NCBI GenBank assembly: GCA_907164885.2
Contig: OU015492.1
Location: 195,341,960 to 195,405,959 of the forward strand
DNA: 64,000 nucleotides
From: Dolomedes plantarius
Taxonomy: Eukaryota > Arthropoda > Arachnida > Araneae > Dolomedidae
Direction: 5' to 3'
A program made the translations under genes and the position numbers. Under the pieces are notes generated by a model. That model made no database searches and was not told the DNA's origin. It worked only from the letters and a program-made list of their open reading frames with translations. This document shows positions 10,783 to 22,650 of this stretch, in pieces. Position 1 is the stretch's first letter, and each line of letters opens with the position of its first letter.

Positions 10783-13682
10783 CAGAAATATGAAGTGCTA
10801 AATTTTACTAGCACGATAATTAAAACCGAAAGGAAAATAAATAAAAATAAACTTGCTTTAAAGTTTTATTTAACCCCCCGCATACCCCCACATCTCCAAT
10901 GATATTTTTATACGAAAGAAACTTTTGTTAAAATAATCGGGCAACGTATGCAAGTTTACCAAAAGACTAACGAAACATTAAGTGGAAATACAGGAAAGAA
11001 AACTTTTGAAGTCATTATTTTATATGGACAGCTTATTTGGCAAAATGGGTCTTCTTATAACATTATGCAGCGTGACTGATGATAAAAACTGTAAATGTAA
11101 TAAAAATTGAATATATAGTTTACCAGTCTGAAGCTATGAGAGAGAACTACGAAAAATAAATCGGCTTTTCTGATAGGGAAAATAAAAATTGAATTCGAAG
11201 TTAACTTTATGATACTCTACAAGGAAGAAGATACTTTGGGTAAAATAACATGGAGAAAAAGTATTATACATTGTAACTAACTGAACAAAATGAGTCTTTC
11301 AAAAATAGGGTTAAAGTCTCATTATTGCGATACTTTATCGAGAAAGCAAATATTTTACAAGAATAATATCACCTTACAGTATTATACGGAGTAGCTAATG
11401 ATACAAAACTTCAAGTAATGAGAAATGGGGTATAGTCTTACGAACACAATCCTTAATTCCTGGAAATAAATCAATTTTGCTAAAATAATTTAAATAAACA
11501 TTGAAATTAAAATCCTAACCCTAATTTACTTGATAAAATGTCAGTTTTGCTAAAATATGGATCTTGATAAAATAATTTGACTTTCTACAGTATTATGCAG
11601 TGTAACTAAGGATACAAAATTGGTATTGCGATTTTAATTGGAATATGAAACATTACGACTCACAAATTTCATATAAAAAATTAATTTTTTGAGAAAAAAT
11701 TTAAGAACTGTGCAGTTTAAAGTTGTTATAATGTTGTTCTAAACAACTAGTGATTTTTTTAATAAAAAAATATTGTGGTTACATAAGTATTATACATTGC
11801 AGTCGGTGATAAAAGGATATTAATATGATATAAATGGAAAAATATATGGGAGTTAAGGAGGGAATTTTATATAAAACCACTAAGGACTTTATACGGAAAA
11901 TGTCACCTACGTTAAACTAATGCCACTATGTCGAATAGTATTATATATAACCTCAAATTAAAATAAAATCAGTAATATAACACATATGGTTAAACTTATA
12001 TTACAGAGCTTCACCACTAGAAAGACAGCTGCCGTCATTTTGATGGTTTTGGACATACTATTGAACGCTATGTTTGTATTTATGTCCTAAGGCTTCTGAA
12101 ATTTTATGAATTTTTCTAATTTTACGCGAAATATGCATACACATTTACAAAATTATATTCGATAGTAAAGAGGGGGAGAAAATGTGTTGTATACCTGCTA
12201 AGACTGAAAACCGTAACAGGAAGAAATCTTTAAAATAATTCTGCAAAAATGTTAGTTCCCCTTTTGCAAATAACAGAAATATTGGCTCTTCGGAAATATT
12301 AGTGTTGAAAAATAAGGACTGCACAAACCATGCATATATGTTTACGGATAAACCATACCAGGTTGTCAGCTCGGCATATTAACATATAACATAAAAACAT
12401 ATCTAAATATATACTAATTTATAATATATTGGTATAAAATAGTTCAAATTTTAAAGCATTTAACCATTTAAAAAACACATTAAATATTTTAAATTCTTGA
12501 TTTTATATTTAACCGAATTTTAGTAAGGAAAAAATTCGTCTTTCTAGTGCTAAATTTAAAGGGGGTTTTGCTAAAATGATGTAGCTTCTTACAATAGAAT
12601 GCATAGTAGCTCATGATAAAAAAAAAATAGAAATATAATGAAAAAGGCGTATCAAATCTTCCAAAACAATACACACAATAAAATCAATTTTGCTAAAAAA
12701 ATTTGACTGAACGTTAAAATTTAAACGAAGTCTTGCCTTAATATTATACTCTAGATGGAAATTCAATTTTGTCAAAACAGTGTTTCTTCAGAATCAATTA
12801 CTTCAGAATCAAAGTGTTCAGAATCAATTAGCTGATAATTTTAAAGAGTGCAACGTATTAAAAAAATGACACCGGTAATAATCGTTACAATACTTTATGC
12901 AAAATATCGATTTTCTAAGGAAAATTATGAATGAACATTTGATTTTAAAGTCAATGCTACTTCAGCCTGTAAATTTTACCTGTAATATATTTCTCACACT
13001 CTCATGCAAAACCAACTTTTATTTTAAATAAAAGTAATTAGAAAAGAAAATTTAAAGTCAAACCAAAAGGATACTCTTCCTACAGATGACACTTGTTCTA
13101 AACTATACAGCTCTTCATGGTGTAATGCAGGGAATTAGCATAAAAAATTAGCGATGACATAAACAAAATTTGGTAACAAAAAATGGAATGTAACATTACG
13201 ATTTATTTAACATGCGATGTAATTTTCGCTAAAATAACATGATTGTATACTTACCATAGCGCAACAGTGTTGCTGATGATTCGAAATTGGCAATAAAAGG
13301 TAATAAAATGAAATGCATTTCTTCCGGGCTATTCATGGAACAAAACTGATTCTGATAAAAATAACTTGAACCAAAATGAAATTCAGAATCTAACGATGAT
13401 GATATTATGTAGAGTAAAACACCTTAGCTAATATAATCTATCAAAATATAGTAATAAATAATACAGCTAGTGAACCAAAAATTGTTAATGCAGTAAAAAA
13501 CAGAACTTACTGAAATGATTCTGAAAGTCATTTTTTTTTGCTGAAATAATCTGGTTGCGTACATTGTAGCTCATATACGAAATCGGAATAAAAAAAATAG
13601 AATATGCATTTTTGCTAGTATACGTTAAAGGAAAAAAATCTATTTTTACAGAAATATAAATGACAAGATTTTTCAAGTGTAA

Positions 13683-14293
13683 TCTATATATATAAAACAG
13701 TTCCGTAACTCACTGACTGACATATAACGCACAGACCAAATAGCTGGACCTAAGGGCTGAAATTTTGCATGGCGATTCTTCTTATAGTGTAGGGGTGCAC
13801 TAAGAAGGATTTTTGCAAAAATTCATCTTAGATTTTTTTAAAATTAAATTTTTAAGCTGTTTTTGTAACTTTTTTGAAGTTTGCATTTAAAATAATAATC
13901 TGAGGGTTTTAAAATTTACATCACGAGAAAGATCATAAATCTTCCTTTAAAATGAGATCTTTGTCGAATCTTTAATCTTTACCTCCATTTTCTGATTTTT
14001 GGTGAATTTTTAAATATTAATTTTCAGAATTTAATTTATTAATTACTGATCACATGGTTTCTTTTCTTTTTGTGATACTTTAAATTAATTTTGCGTAACA
14101 ACAAAATAAAATCTATTTCTTTCTATTGCGGCAGACGATTGGACGTTATCCAAAAAAAATATTAAAATACACTAAAAGAAATGTTCCTCAAACTGTACTA
14201 TATTAATTGTACTATATTCTTTAGTATGTTCTATTAGATTTAATTTGAATATTTTCTTCTACAATATTTTGTATATAAAAATATACGTTATGA

Positions 14294-14334
<41 letters not shown>

Positions 14335-14406
14335 CATTAATTGCATACATTGACCCTTGTATTTAATTTGAATGTACTTCGTTGCGAAGCACGGGTATTC
14401 AGCTAT
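13683..14406 (+). mobile_element. Non-autonomous Helitron, family 1, copy 1
   Basis: The 5' end is TCTATATATATAAAACAG (TC start) followed by TTCCGTAACT and a CACTGACTGACAT block. The 3' end is CGTTGCGAAGCACGGGTATT followed by CAGCTAT, where family members end CTAG. The flanks are A and T, as expected for insertion between A and T. Characteristic interior phrases are GCTGAAATTTTGCATGGCGA and GTGCACTAAGA. An internal (TA)n lies at about 14299-14331. No Rep or helicase is encoded, so mobilisation would be in trans. Confidence 0.85.
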
Positions 14407-14490
14407 TCGGTAATAAACTTCATACAGAAAAGATTGGGTAAAACAATATGGCTACGTATAGTAAAATCAATGCAGCTAATGATACAAAAA

Positions 14491-16502
14491 TTGGTAATCT
14501 AAAAAAAATATTTATTACTTCTACACTGTACATCAAACTTTTCCTGAAATTCAACTTTTTCCTGAATGTAAGCAACATTTAAAAGGTACGTTGTTTTTAT
14601 TAATGTTGTCTCAAACGAAAATTATAATTTAATTCTAGTTTGTCATCAGCTTAAATTATACTTTTCTATTTTAAATCCAAGCACATATTATTCAGTCGTT
14701 CTCAAGACCGTCACTCAACACTACATTCCACCCTTTAACTCCCCACACAATTCTCGATTTTATTAATTTCTTCTCAAAATCATTTATTCTGTCGTTAATT
14801 CATTCTTTCATTTACTTTCTCTGCACTATCGTATATTCATGGCTCGTATCATTGTATAATCTTTCTCATTTCCTCCCATTGATATTAATTCGATCATATT
14901 AATTCATTGATAATTTCTGAACCCTCAATTTACCTTCATCAACTTAGGAAACACATACAGAATAATATTTATGTTAATCTTAGAAACTCTATAATCTTGA
15001 GCCTTAAAGGAAAGAGTGCCATGGTTCTGGTGTTCTTTGTGCGAACTCTCGAAAAGTTGGCAGACTTGGAAGGTTATCGTAATTATGCGTCTCTACATTA
15101 ATTCACTAATATTCGTTTAAATTTATAAACATTAAAGATTTTGATGACTTTTCTCTCTATTCTAAAAAAAATCCCGCTGCCGCTGTCAAAAGCTTGTCAC
15201 GCTATCTCCTCCGATACCGCTGAGGGTATGGGGTCGAGAGCGATACCAATACATGCAGAAAAATGGGGGGACCAAAGTAAGACATGTCTCACCTTCGCCG
15301 GACTGTAAATTTTTTATTATTTTATGTTTTGTGGGAAATATTGACTTTTTCATCTTCAAGTTACGATAACTCTCCAAAAAAGGATCGTAGAATTTTGATC
15401 TTTTTACAGTCTAAGACTACAGACATTTCTCTTTCAAACTAGATCTCATGTGTTTAAAAATATTTTTAAATATTTTCATCAAAAAAGGAAACATAGTTTT
15501 TCAAGAAATATCGTCCTCTGTGTGGATGTAATATCGATGCTCCTCGAGTTTTTATCTTACAAAGAAAATATTTACATCATTTTGAAGCTAAAAGTTTTTT
15601 TATTCATATAAACCTCATTTCAGGTCTATATCTTAAATTTTCGATTTTTAATTGAATTTTAAAGCTGATAATTCAACAGTGATGAAACGCCCTTCGCATT
15701 TAGGGTGACAACAGTAAATGGATTGAAGCTGTTACATTGCCCGAGAATCACCCCTATGTATCTCGCTATTAGCCATAACAGAGGAGCGAGCATAGCGAGC
15801 CTAGGGTCGAAGCCCCTTGTATATTTAAAAAAAATTATATTTAGGAATACACACCAACATTGGTCATCTTTACCTAGGATGTAAAGCGAAAGAAATATAG
15901 ACCAAATAAATTTAATAAAATTACCTTACAAACGATATTTGAAAATAGTTAAACGTAATGCAGCTGTCGTTGAGAATAGGCTTGGTATAATAAGACTCAT
16001 GTACCTCTTCGTTACTCTTCGAAACAAAGTTCTTTTTCGGCATTAAGAGACATGTACAGAATTTCATGCTACCATTATATGATAATTTTTTTCTGCCATA
16101 TGTAGCAATATGTATGTTTATATCGTACAACAATTTATACATTTTTATTATCATTCTAATGTTATAACTTACGCAGGAAAAAAAGTATGTCTGTTCCACA
16201 ACAGCCAAGTAACTGTAGGTAAATCATATCATTGCATGCAAACTTATGACTATAAAAAAATTTTGAAGTTAGCACGTGGTAAGTGCAAGTGTGTAGTTCT
16301 GGGAGAGCGGAAACTGAAGTCGACCCCTTGTGTAAAATATATTAAATTAGTGAAATAAATATTTTGATGCTTTAATTTTCGGCTGCTTGGTCATGTATCT
16401 GAATAACATACCCTAGTCAAGTACTCTACTGGGCCATTTTAACCCGAGGTAGGAAAACATGGTCGGATAACTTTTAATATTCGTATGGCTTTTATCTTAA
16501 TA
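14491..16502. other. Mostly unrecognised; possible repeat edge at 15.17-15.83 kb
   Basis: The part at about 15170-15830 differs from its surroundings: it opens with a C/G-rich motif (CCCGCTGCCGCTG, then CTCCTCCGATACCGCTGAG) and closes with GAGGAGCGAGCATAGCGAGC followed by CTAG. The closing motif is the kind found at transposon ends, but I could not pair it with a second terminus. Open frames at 14907, 15186, 15921 and 16110 lack motifs. Confidence 0.3.
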
Positions 16503-17172
16503 CTAGCTGAAAACCCGCACTACGCTACGGAGTACATTGAAATTAAATACAACGGTCAATGTATGCAATTAATGCCAAAAAAGTAAATATATATATACTC
16601 GTAAATATATTTATAATAAATACGACGATTAATATATACAATTGATGTAGAAAAAAATATATATTTATAAAAAAAAATCGTAAGGGATATTTTTATAGAC
16701 AAAATGATGTCCAATCGTCTGCCGCATTAGCAAGAAAAAAATATTTTTTGTCTATTTAGTTGTTATTCACGTGACGATAAATTTAATTAAAGTAAAAGAA
16801 AAAGAAATCAGGTGATCAGCATTTAATAAATAAATTATAAAAATGAATCTTTAAAAATTCACCAAAAATCAGAAAATAGAGGTAAAGATTCGATTTCATT
16901 TTAAAGGAATTTTTAAGATCTTTTTCGTGATATAAATTTTATAATCCTCAATTTATTATTTTAAATGCAAACTTAAAAAAAGTTACTAAAACAGCTTAAA
17001 AATTTAATTTAAAAAAAATCTAAGAAGAATTTTTTAAAAATCTCTCTTAGTGCACCCCTACACCACAAGAAAAATCGCCATGCAAAATTTCAGCCCTTTA
17101 GGTCCAGCGGTTTGGTCTGTGCGTTGTATGTCAGTCAGTGAGTCAGTTACGGAACTGTTTTATATATATAGA
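16503..17172 (-). mobile_element. Non-autonomous Helitron, family 1, copy 2
   Basis: On the minus strand it begins TCTATATATATAAAACAG at 17172 and ends GGGTTTTCAGCTAG at 16503. It shares the GCAAAATTT/CCATGC and TTAGTGCACCCCTA interior with copy 1 in opposite orientation. A degenerate TA region at about 16588-16600 occupies the position where other copies hold long TA arrays. Confidence 0.88.
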
Positions 17173-17179
17173 TAATACA

Positions 17180-17766
17180 CTAGTTGGTACCCGTAAAAAC
17201 ATGACGGCTAGATAGTAAATAAATATACTAATACAAAAATTATACTCAACACATTTCCAAATGTTGAAAATCATAATGTGCAGAAACAAATTAATGTGTT
17301 TTTTTCCAAATAAAGCCATAGGTTAAAAAAAAATTAATGTGTTTAAGCGGCCTTGTGCTTAGTGAGTATCTAAAGCCAGATTTAAAAATGTCATTGGGCA
17401 TGCGCAAAAAGCAATTTTTTCATTGCAAATTATCGTTAATTGAACAGCACGAAATAAACAATTTCCCTCAAGTTTAATCTTATATTCCACAAACAAAATT
17501 ATCATAAAATATAAATGTCAGAGAGAGATCTAGTGAGACTCTTCGGAAAAACGTGTTTATCAATAAAACATGTCACTGAGCATGAGCAGAAATTAAATTT
17601 TAATTGTAAATTATCGCTAATTAATAGAAATTGCGGTTACAAAAACCAAATTTGACAAATCTACAGATTGCAATCTTTCGTTTAAGACTAATATGAAGTA
17701 AATTGATTCAGTAGTTTTCTCTCACGGACTGCCCAAAGAGTCAGCTTAGCAACTTAAATATATAGA
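17180..17766 (-). mobile_element. Non-autonomous Helitron, family 2
   Basis: The minus strand starts TCTATATATTTAAGTTGC at 17766, runs through CTAAGCTGACTCTTTGGGC, and ends TTTACGGGTACCAACTAG at 17180. The TC start, CTAG end, absence of inverted repeats and absence of a target duplication fit a Helitron. The interior is unrelated to family 1. It lies 7 bp from the 5' end of family 1 copy 2, in the same orientation, so the two are head-to-tail neighbours. It also contains an internal partial duplication (the ATGTCA.TG.GCATG.GCA phrases near 17390 and 17575). Confidence 0.7.
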
Positions 17767-18858
17767 TAACATGCATAAAGCCGTTAAAATCAGTAACATT
17801 ATTTTAATTTTCAAAATATCGTAGATTCAATACATACGTAGTAATTAGTATGACGTTGTCAACCATATGACACTGATGGAAGATTAAAAAATCCATTATG
17901 AATAGCCAGAACTATTTCTGATTACCTCTGAAGGATTCATGGGTGAATTTTGTAGTTAAACAGCAGGTGAATTAAAATTAATGAAAGGTAACAGAAAAAA
18001 TTGCTAAAGACCAGGGTTTTCAAAACAGAGTTTAACGTTAGTTTTAGCAAGTATGAATCCAAAATTAAAATATGCGGGGTTAGAACAATTTAAAGTTGTC
18101 CAAGCATTGTACAAAAGGAAAAAAAGTACTTATTCAAATGAGTTTGATTAGTTTTTAATGTTACTAAGCGTATTAGAAGATGTTGAAATTTGTTCTTTTG
18201 TAAATAATATTGTTTATAAAGCAAATTAATTACATAGCAATGCATTTTCAATCAATTATCAATCTAATTATGTCTTTTTATTTACAAAATGCGAAAATAA
18301 ACTTGTAAAAGCACGTATTTCCGTATTAGAATTTCATGAAAAATCGCAATGCTAAAAATGCTTTCTTCAGTTATTTTTTTTACCTCCTTTACATTAAAGG
18401 AGGTAATTAAATTACTTAAGAATATTTCTCCTTTTATAAATTTAATTAATGTCTAAGAATTCTATTAAAAATGACTGTGGGAATTATTGTTCTCCTGATA
18501 TATAATGTCCTGAAAACGTTCTCCTTATTCTACAAATATTGCGTCAAGAACCCTTTTGTTCTCTATTTTATTATATACACCTAAAGAAAGAAAATTATCT
18601 CATATAGTTAAATTTTGATTAAATATTAATTGGGACAGAAATAAAAGGCATTCAATTTGATGAAAATTTAACCTTTTTACAAGGACAAGCCGCCTAATAG
18701 ACTTCCGTTTTATGAAGTGGAGAAAAAAAGGACGAAAATTGGAGTGCATTATTTAAGTTATATGAAAAGCAGAATAAAATGCTTCCAAAGTGAGCTTTCT
18801 ATGGGAAAGTGCATTGGTATTTTTAAACGCAAGGAAGGGAGAAGAAAGAGGTAAGAGA
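17767..18858. other. AT-rich stretch with one perfect hairpin
   Basis: Nothing recognised apart from the palindrome at 18381-18405. Confidence 0.5.
18381..18405. repeat. Perfect 25-bp hairpin, 3-nt loop
   Basis: TACCTCCTTTA and TAAAGGAGGTA flank CAT, an uninterrupted 11-bp stem, preceded by a T run. No gene or transposon terminus adjoins it. Confidence 0.8.
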
Positions 18859-20085
18859 AACTGAAGAGCCAAAAAAACTGGTACACCTGCCTAATATCGT
18901 GTACGGCCCCCACGCGCATGCAGAAGTGCCAGAACACGATGTGGCATGGACTCGACTAATGTCTGAAGGTATCCTGGAGGCTATTCACAGATGAATCCTG
19001 CAGGGCAGTCAACACATCCATAGGAGTGCGAGGGGGTGCAGATCTCTTCTGAACAGCACGTTGCAAGGCATCCCAGATATGCTCAATTATGTTCATGTCT
19101 GGGGATTTAGGTGGCCAATAGAAGTGTCTAAAATCAGAAGAGGGATCCTGGAGCCATTGGAAAGCAAGTCTCGACGTGCGGGGTGTCGCATTCTCCTGCT
19201 GAAATTGTCCAAGTTCGTCGGAATGTACAATGGACATGAATGGGTGTAGATGGTCGGGCATTATGCTTATATACCCGTCACCTGTCAGTTGTCTCTAGAC
19301 GTATCAGGGGTCCCATATCACGCCAAACTGCACACGCCCCATACCATCACAGAGGCTCCGCCAGCTTGAACAGACCCCTGTTGACATGTACGATCCATGT
19401 ATTCATAAGGTTGTCTCCTTACCCATACACATCCATCCGCCCAATAAAATTGGAAAAGAGACTCGCCAAACCAGGAAACTTGTTTCCAGTCATCAACAGT
19501 CCAATGGAGATGCTGGAATTCCCAAGAAAGGCGTAAAGTTTAGTACCGGGCAGTCAACAACGGTACATGGATTGTCCTGAAGCTCTAAAAGCCCATATGA
19601 ATGGCGGTCCGTTGAACAGTTCGCACGCTGACACTTGCTCATGCCCCAGCTTTGAAATGCGCAGCAATTTGAGAAAGCGTTGCATGTCTATGTCGTTTAA
19701 GGATTCTTGTCAGTCGTCGATGGTCCATTTCTTTCAAGGTCTTTTTCCGGCCACACCGCTGTCGGAGATTTGATGTTTTACTGGATTCTCGATATTCACG
19801 GTGCACTCGTGAAATGGCCGTGCGTGAAAATCCAAATTTCATCGCAATCTCGGAGATTCTATGTCCCATCTCTCGAGCACCGACTACAATGCCGCGTTCA
19901 AAGTCACATAAATCGTGATAAACTGCCGTTGTAGCAGGAGGAAACGATATAACAGCTTCGCCAAACACCTGTTGTCCTATATAAGCGCTGCCGTCCGCAT
20001 CGCGTTACGCCGATTGGTAGCATATCTCCGTTATTTGCATGTACCAGTTTTTTTTGCTTGTACTAGTTTTTTTTGCTCTTCAGTG
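18859..20085 (-). mobile_element. Tc1-like transposon, full length but dead
   Basis: Inverted ends (aa)CTGAAGAGCCAAAAAAACTG at the left and, from the right, CACTGAAGAGCAAAAAAAAC bound about 1.23 kb. The right flank begins TA; the left TA has mutated. The right terminus carries a partial duplication: GTACCAGTTTTTTTTGCTTG is followed by GTACTAGTTTTTTTTGCTC, about 22 bp apart. It encodes one broken transposase on the minus strand. Confidence 0.9.
18891..19968 (-). pseudogene. Tc1-type transposase, frameshifted, first catalytic Asp lost
   Basis: The parts appear in four frame segments. (1) 19639-19968: N-terminal helix-turn-helix DNA-binding region with ERGIVVGAREMGHRISEIAM and FGFSRTAISRVHREY. 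(2) 19318-19512: HWTVDDWKQVSWFGESLFQF, where the conserved SDES has become FGES, so the first catalytic aspartate is glycine (codon at 19465-19467); it continues through GGASVMVWGV to a stop. (3) 18956-19261: QQENATPRTSRLAFQWL (second catalytic position now Glu or Asn instead of the usual Asp) and WPPKSPDMNIIEHIWDALQR with the final Glu retained. (4) 18891-18974: the C-terminus LVESMPHRVLALLHARGG in another frame. A transposase would cut and paste the element at TA. This one cannot be functional. Confidence 0.92.
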
Positions 20086-20087
20086 TA

Positions 20088-21164
20088 CATACCCTGTAGT
20101 ACATATCATACCCCGGCAAGAAAAGTGACACAACTCAAACATACAGCATTTGAGAAAAATAAACTTAAAGAATACTATCATATAAAACTTGAACTAGCAT
20201 TACAATAAAACTGATACGACTGCTCTCAGGTGGACAAATTGCGACATAAGATGTGTCGCTTTTTGGTCACTTCATACATATTTTTCAATGACAATATCAA
20301 AATTGCCATTTTTTTCTTGCATCACTTTTATTGCCGGGTTGCGATATGTAACACAAGATATCGACATCTTAAACCTGATTACAACTATAGTCACAAGCTT
20401 TTTGTTAGGAAAATATCAGGATTGTATCCATTCCTCTACCACAGTATATATATTACAAAGAGAAGCAGCTGTATCATTATGAATGCTGCCCATTATACCA
20501 CTAGTTATAGAAATTCTTTCCGGTACATTTATATTCATTACATTGGTTAAATATTATTGTAGTGTGCAATAGATAACGAAATGTAATGAATCCATTGAAT
20601 TCTTTGACAGTTGAATTTAACATGTCTCATATATTCACTATAGATCGATCATTGGTTTTCTCTTTATATATTGCACTGATAGTGCTCCTATCGTGTCTTC
20701 CCTATGAAATAGAAACATGTTCATAGGGAGATATGTTCCTACTATAGCTGAATTTCTAAATAGAAAATATCTCACATTCGCATGATATGATTTTCGACGT
20801 TATGTCTCATGAAGTTCAATAAAGCATTAGTGATAAGCGATATATTATGCAAAGTTTAATCCGAAACATATACTATTAAATAAACGATTGTTTTAGAAAA
20901 AAACGGAATTGCAGACTGGTGGTTTTAAATAATTTTTTTGGAGTGCCACAGTCATGTTTGGTACTCGAGAGCGTAACAGATTAAAACATGCATTTTACAG
21001 CCTATTACGAATGGCTATAAACATCTATTCCTGACCTGGACTCCAACTAACTGATCCTGGTACAAGAGATAATGACACTTTATAAATGATGTAAAATAAT
21101 GCACCTGTTTCCTCCTGAATGAACTTGTGTGACTGATTTTATCAACAAAAGATGTTATATAGGA
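20088..21164. other. AT-rich stretch, nothing recognised
   Basis: The 106-codon plus-strand frame at 20230-20550 has chance composition (Y/I/H-rich) and no motif. Confidence 0.5.
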
Positions 21165-21768
21165 CTAGCTGAATACCCGTGTTTTGCTACGGAGTACATT
21201 CAAATTAAATACAACGGTAAATGTATGCAATTAATGCCAAAAAAATATATTTATAAAAAAATCGTAACGGATATTTTTATAGACAAAATAATGTAGAAGA
21301 AAATATTCAAATTAAATACAACGGTCAATGTACGCAATTAATTTGTATGTTTAATATTCATAAAACATACTAATTTGAACTTCTTAAAAAACTTCCATCT
21401 CAATGAGTCTAGCGGCTAATTTTTACCTTTTACCATATATTAATATTTTTTTGACAATTTATTTTGTTGTTATGCACGTGACGCAAAATTAATTTAAAGT
21501 ATCACAAAAAGTTTTTTATGATCTCTCTCGTGATATAAGTTTTATAACCATCAGATTATTATAATAAATGCAAATTTAAAAGGTTACAAATACAGCTCAA
21601 AAATTTAATTTAAAAAATTCTAAGACGAATTTTTCAAAAATCATTCTTAGTGCACCCCTACACTTTAAGAAGAATCACCATGCAAAATTTCATCACTTTA
21701 AGTCTAGCGGTTTGGTTTGAGCGTTATCTGTCAGTCAGTCAGTTACGGAACTGTTTTATATATATAGA
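21165..21768 (-). mobile_element. Non-autonomous Helitron, family 1, copy 3
   Basis: Minus strand: TCTATATATATAAAACAGTT at 21768, CAGCTAG end at 21165. It is the shortest family 1 copy (604 bp): part of the interior around the TA tract is missing, and a phrase near 21200 (AAATACAACGGT…ATGTATGCAATTAAT) recurs near 21310, suggesting an internal duplication. Confidence 0.85.
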
Positions 21769-22239
21769 AAATGACAGTAAATAACTGAAATGGGTTCATG
21801 CAATATTACAGTTTTTTTGCACCTACGTGTTACACAACACCTATAACATGCATGATATCTACGTAGGAATCTAGCTATCCTAGGCTATCATTTTTCTTAG
21901 CACTAACTGCTAAATTTTGATTTATTATGGCAAAAAAAACCGAAAACTATAATTAAAAGCTGGTTTTGAAGAGATTTAGATCCCTATGCAAGCCAAAGTG
22001 TCAGTTACTGAAAAGCACTGTAGAGTGTACTTTTTCCTCTTCATTTTTATCTACTAGCTTCACTGATTCTATAAATATGATAGAGTGGGTAGATTATGAA
22101 ACACATATTTTCAGAGATAAATATAATAATCAGGTAACAAAAGTGATTCATGTTTAAAAAAACCTGCTCTATAATATTTCTCCAAATGTGAAAATTTAGA
22201 GTTTTTAGACGAGGTTGTCTTAAATGATAAAAACAGAAT
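21769..22239. other. AT-rich stretch, nothing recognised
   Basis: A 63-codon frame at 21966-22157 has no motif. Confidence 0.5.
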
Positions 22240-22650
22240 AATTACAAGATAAAAATAACTTTTTATATACCATGTTTTTAAATTTTATGTTGAATAGAAT
22301 AAACTTGACAATTCTATGTATTAATAAATACTTTTTAAAAATTTTTTGATAAATTATCCCATCAACTTGAAAGAAAATGCAGTTAATTAGAAGTTAACTT
22401 GCGTTTAACTTTTCATTCCCGTCCCGAAAGATAGATGGCTGCACCAGTCTACAAAACACAATTAACTTAAAATGACTTCAATTCTGCTTAAAGGTGGCTA
22501 AAAGTATTGAAATAATGCATTGTCATTGTGTTCTGAGCTATTTTAAAAGTTTCAAATGTCTAGTTAGTCGGGAAGTTAGTTAAAAATCGATTGGAAGATT
22601 TGTACTGGACAAACACACACACAAACAAACAAGAAAGCGAGTTAATAAAA
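22240..22650 (+). repeat. Repeat family A, copy 1 (LINE-tail-like)
   Basis: One of three same-orientation copies (also 35450 and 48980). Shared phrases in order: ATTACAAGATAAAAA, TTTTTATATACCATGTTTTT, ATAAACTTGACAATT, TCCCATCAACTTGAA, GATAGATGGCTGCACCAGTC, GCATTGTCAT, GAGCTATT, GGACAAACACACAC and a closing GAAAGCGAGTTAATAAAAAC. The (CA)n-like tract followed by a constant short tail resembles the 3' ends of RTE/BovB-type LINEs or SINEs that use them. No reverse transcriptase is present here. Confidence 0.7.

Larger units (their letters stand above)
10280..14490 (+). repeat. Field of diverged internal repeats, roughly 200-300 bp apart
   Basis: A recurring pair of phrases appears on the plus strand: TTTTGCTAAAAT, then 20-60 bp later a block like TATTATGCAGTGTAGCTAAT followed by GATACAAAATTGGTAAT. 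Recognisable versions lie near 10305, 10440, 11060, 11380, 11590, 11790, 12590, 13260, 13560 and 14460, all in the same orientation. Spacing is irregular, with insertions and deletions. This looks like an old tandem array that has drifted, interrupted by the miniature at 10543-10782 and the Helitron at 13683-14406. It has no coding frame. Confidence 0.65.

Noticed and set aside
15186..15377. A 63-codon minus frame within a C/G-rich patch
   Set aside because: No homology pattern is recognisable; the patch is more likely a transposon edge than an exon.
19061..19934. Plus-strand frames across the Tc1 element
   Set aside because: They are antisense shadows of the minus-strand transposase relic.
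20230..20550. A 106-codon plus-strand frame
   Set aside because: Tyr/Ile/His-rich with no conserved motif; another overlapping frame on the same strand is equally open.
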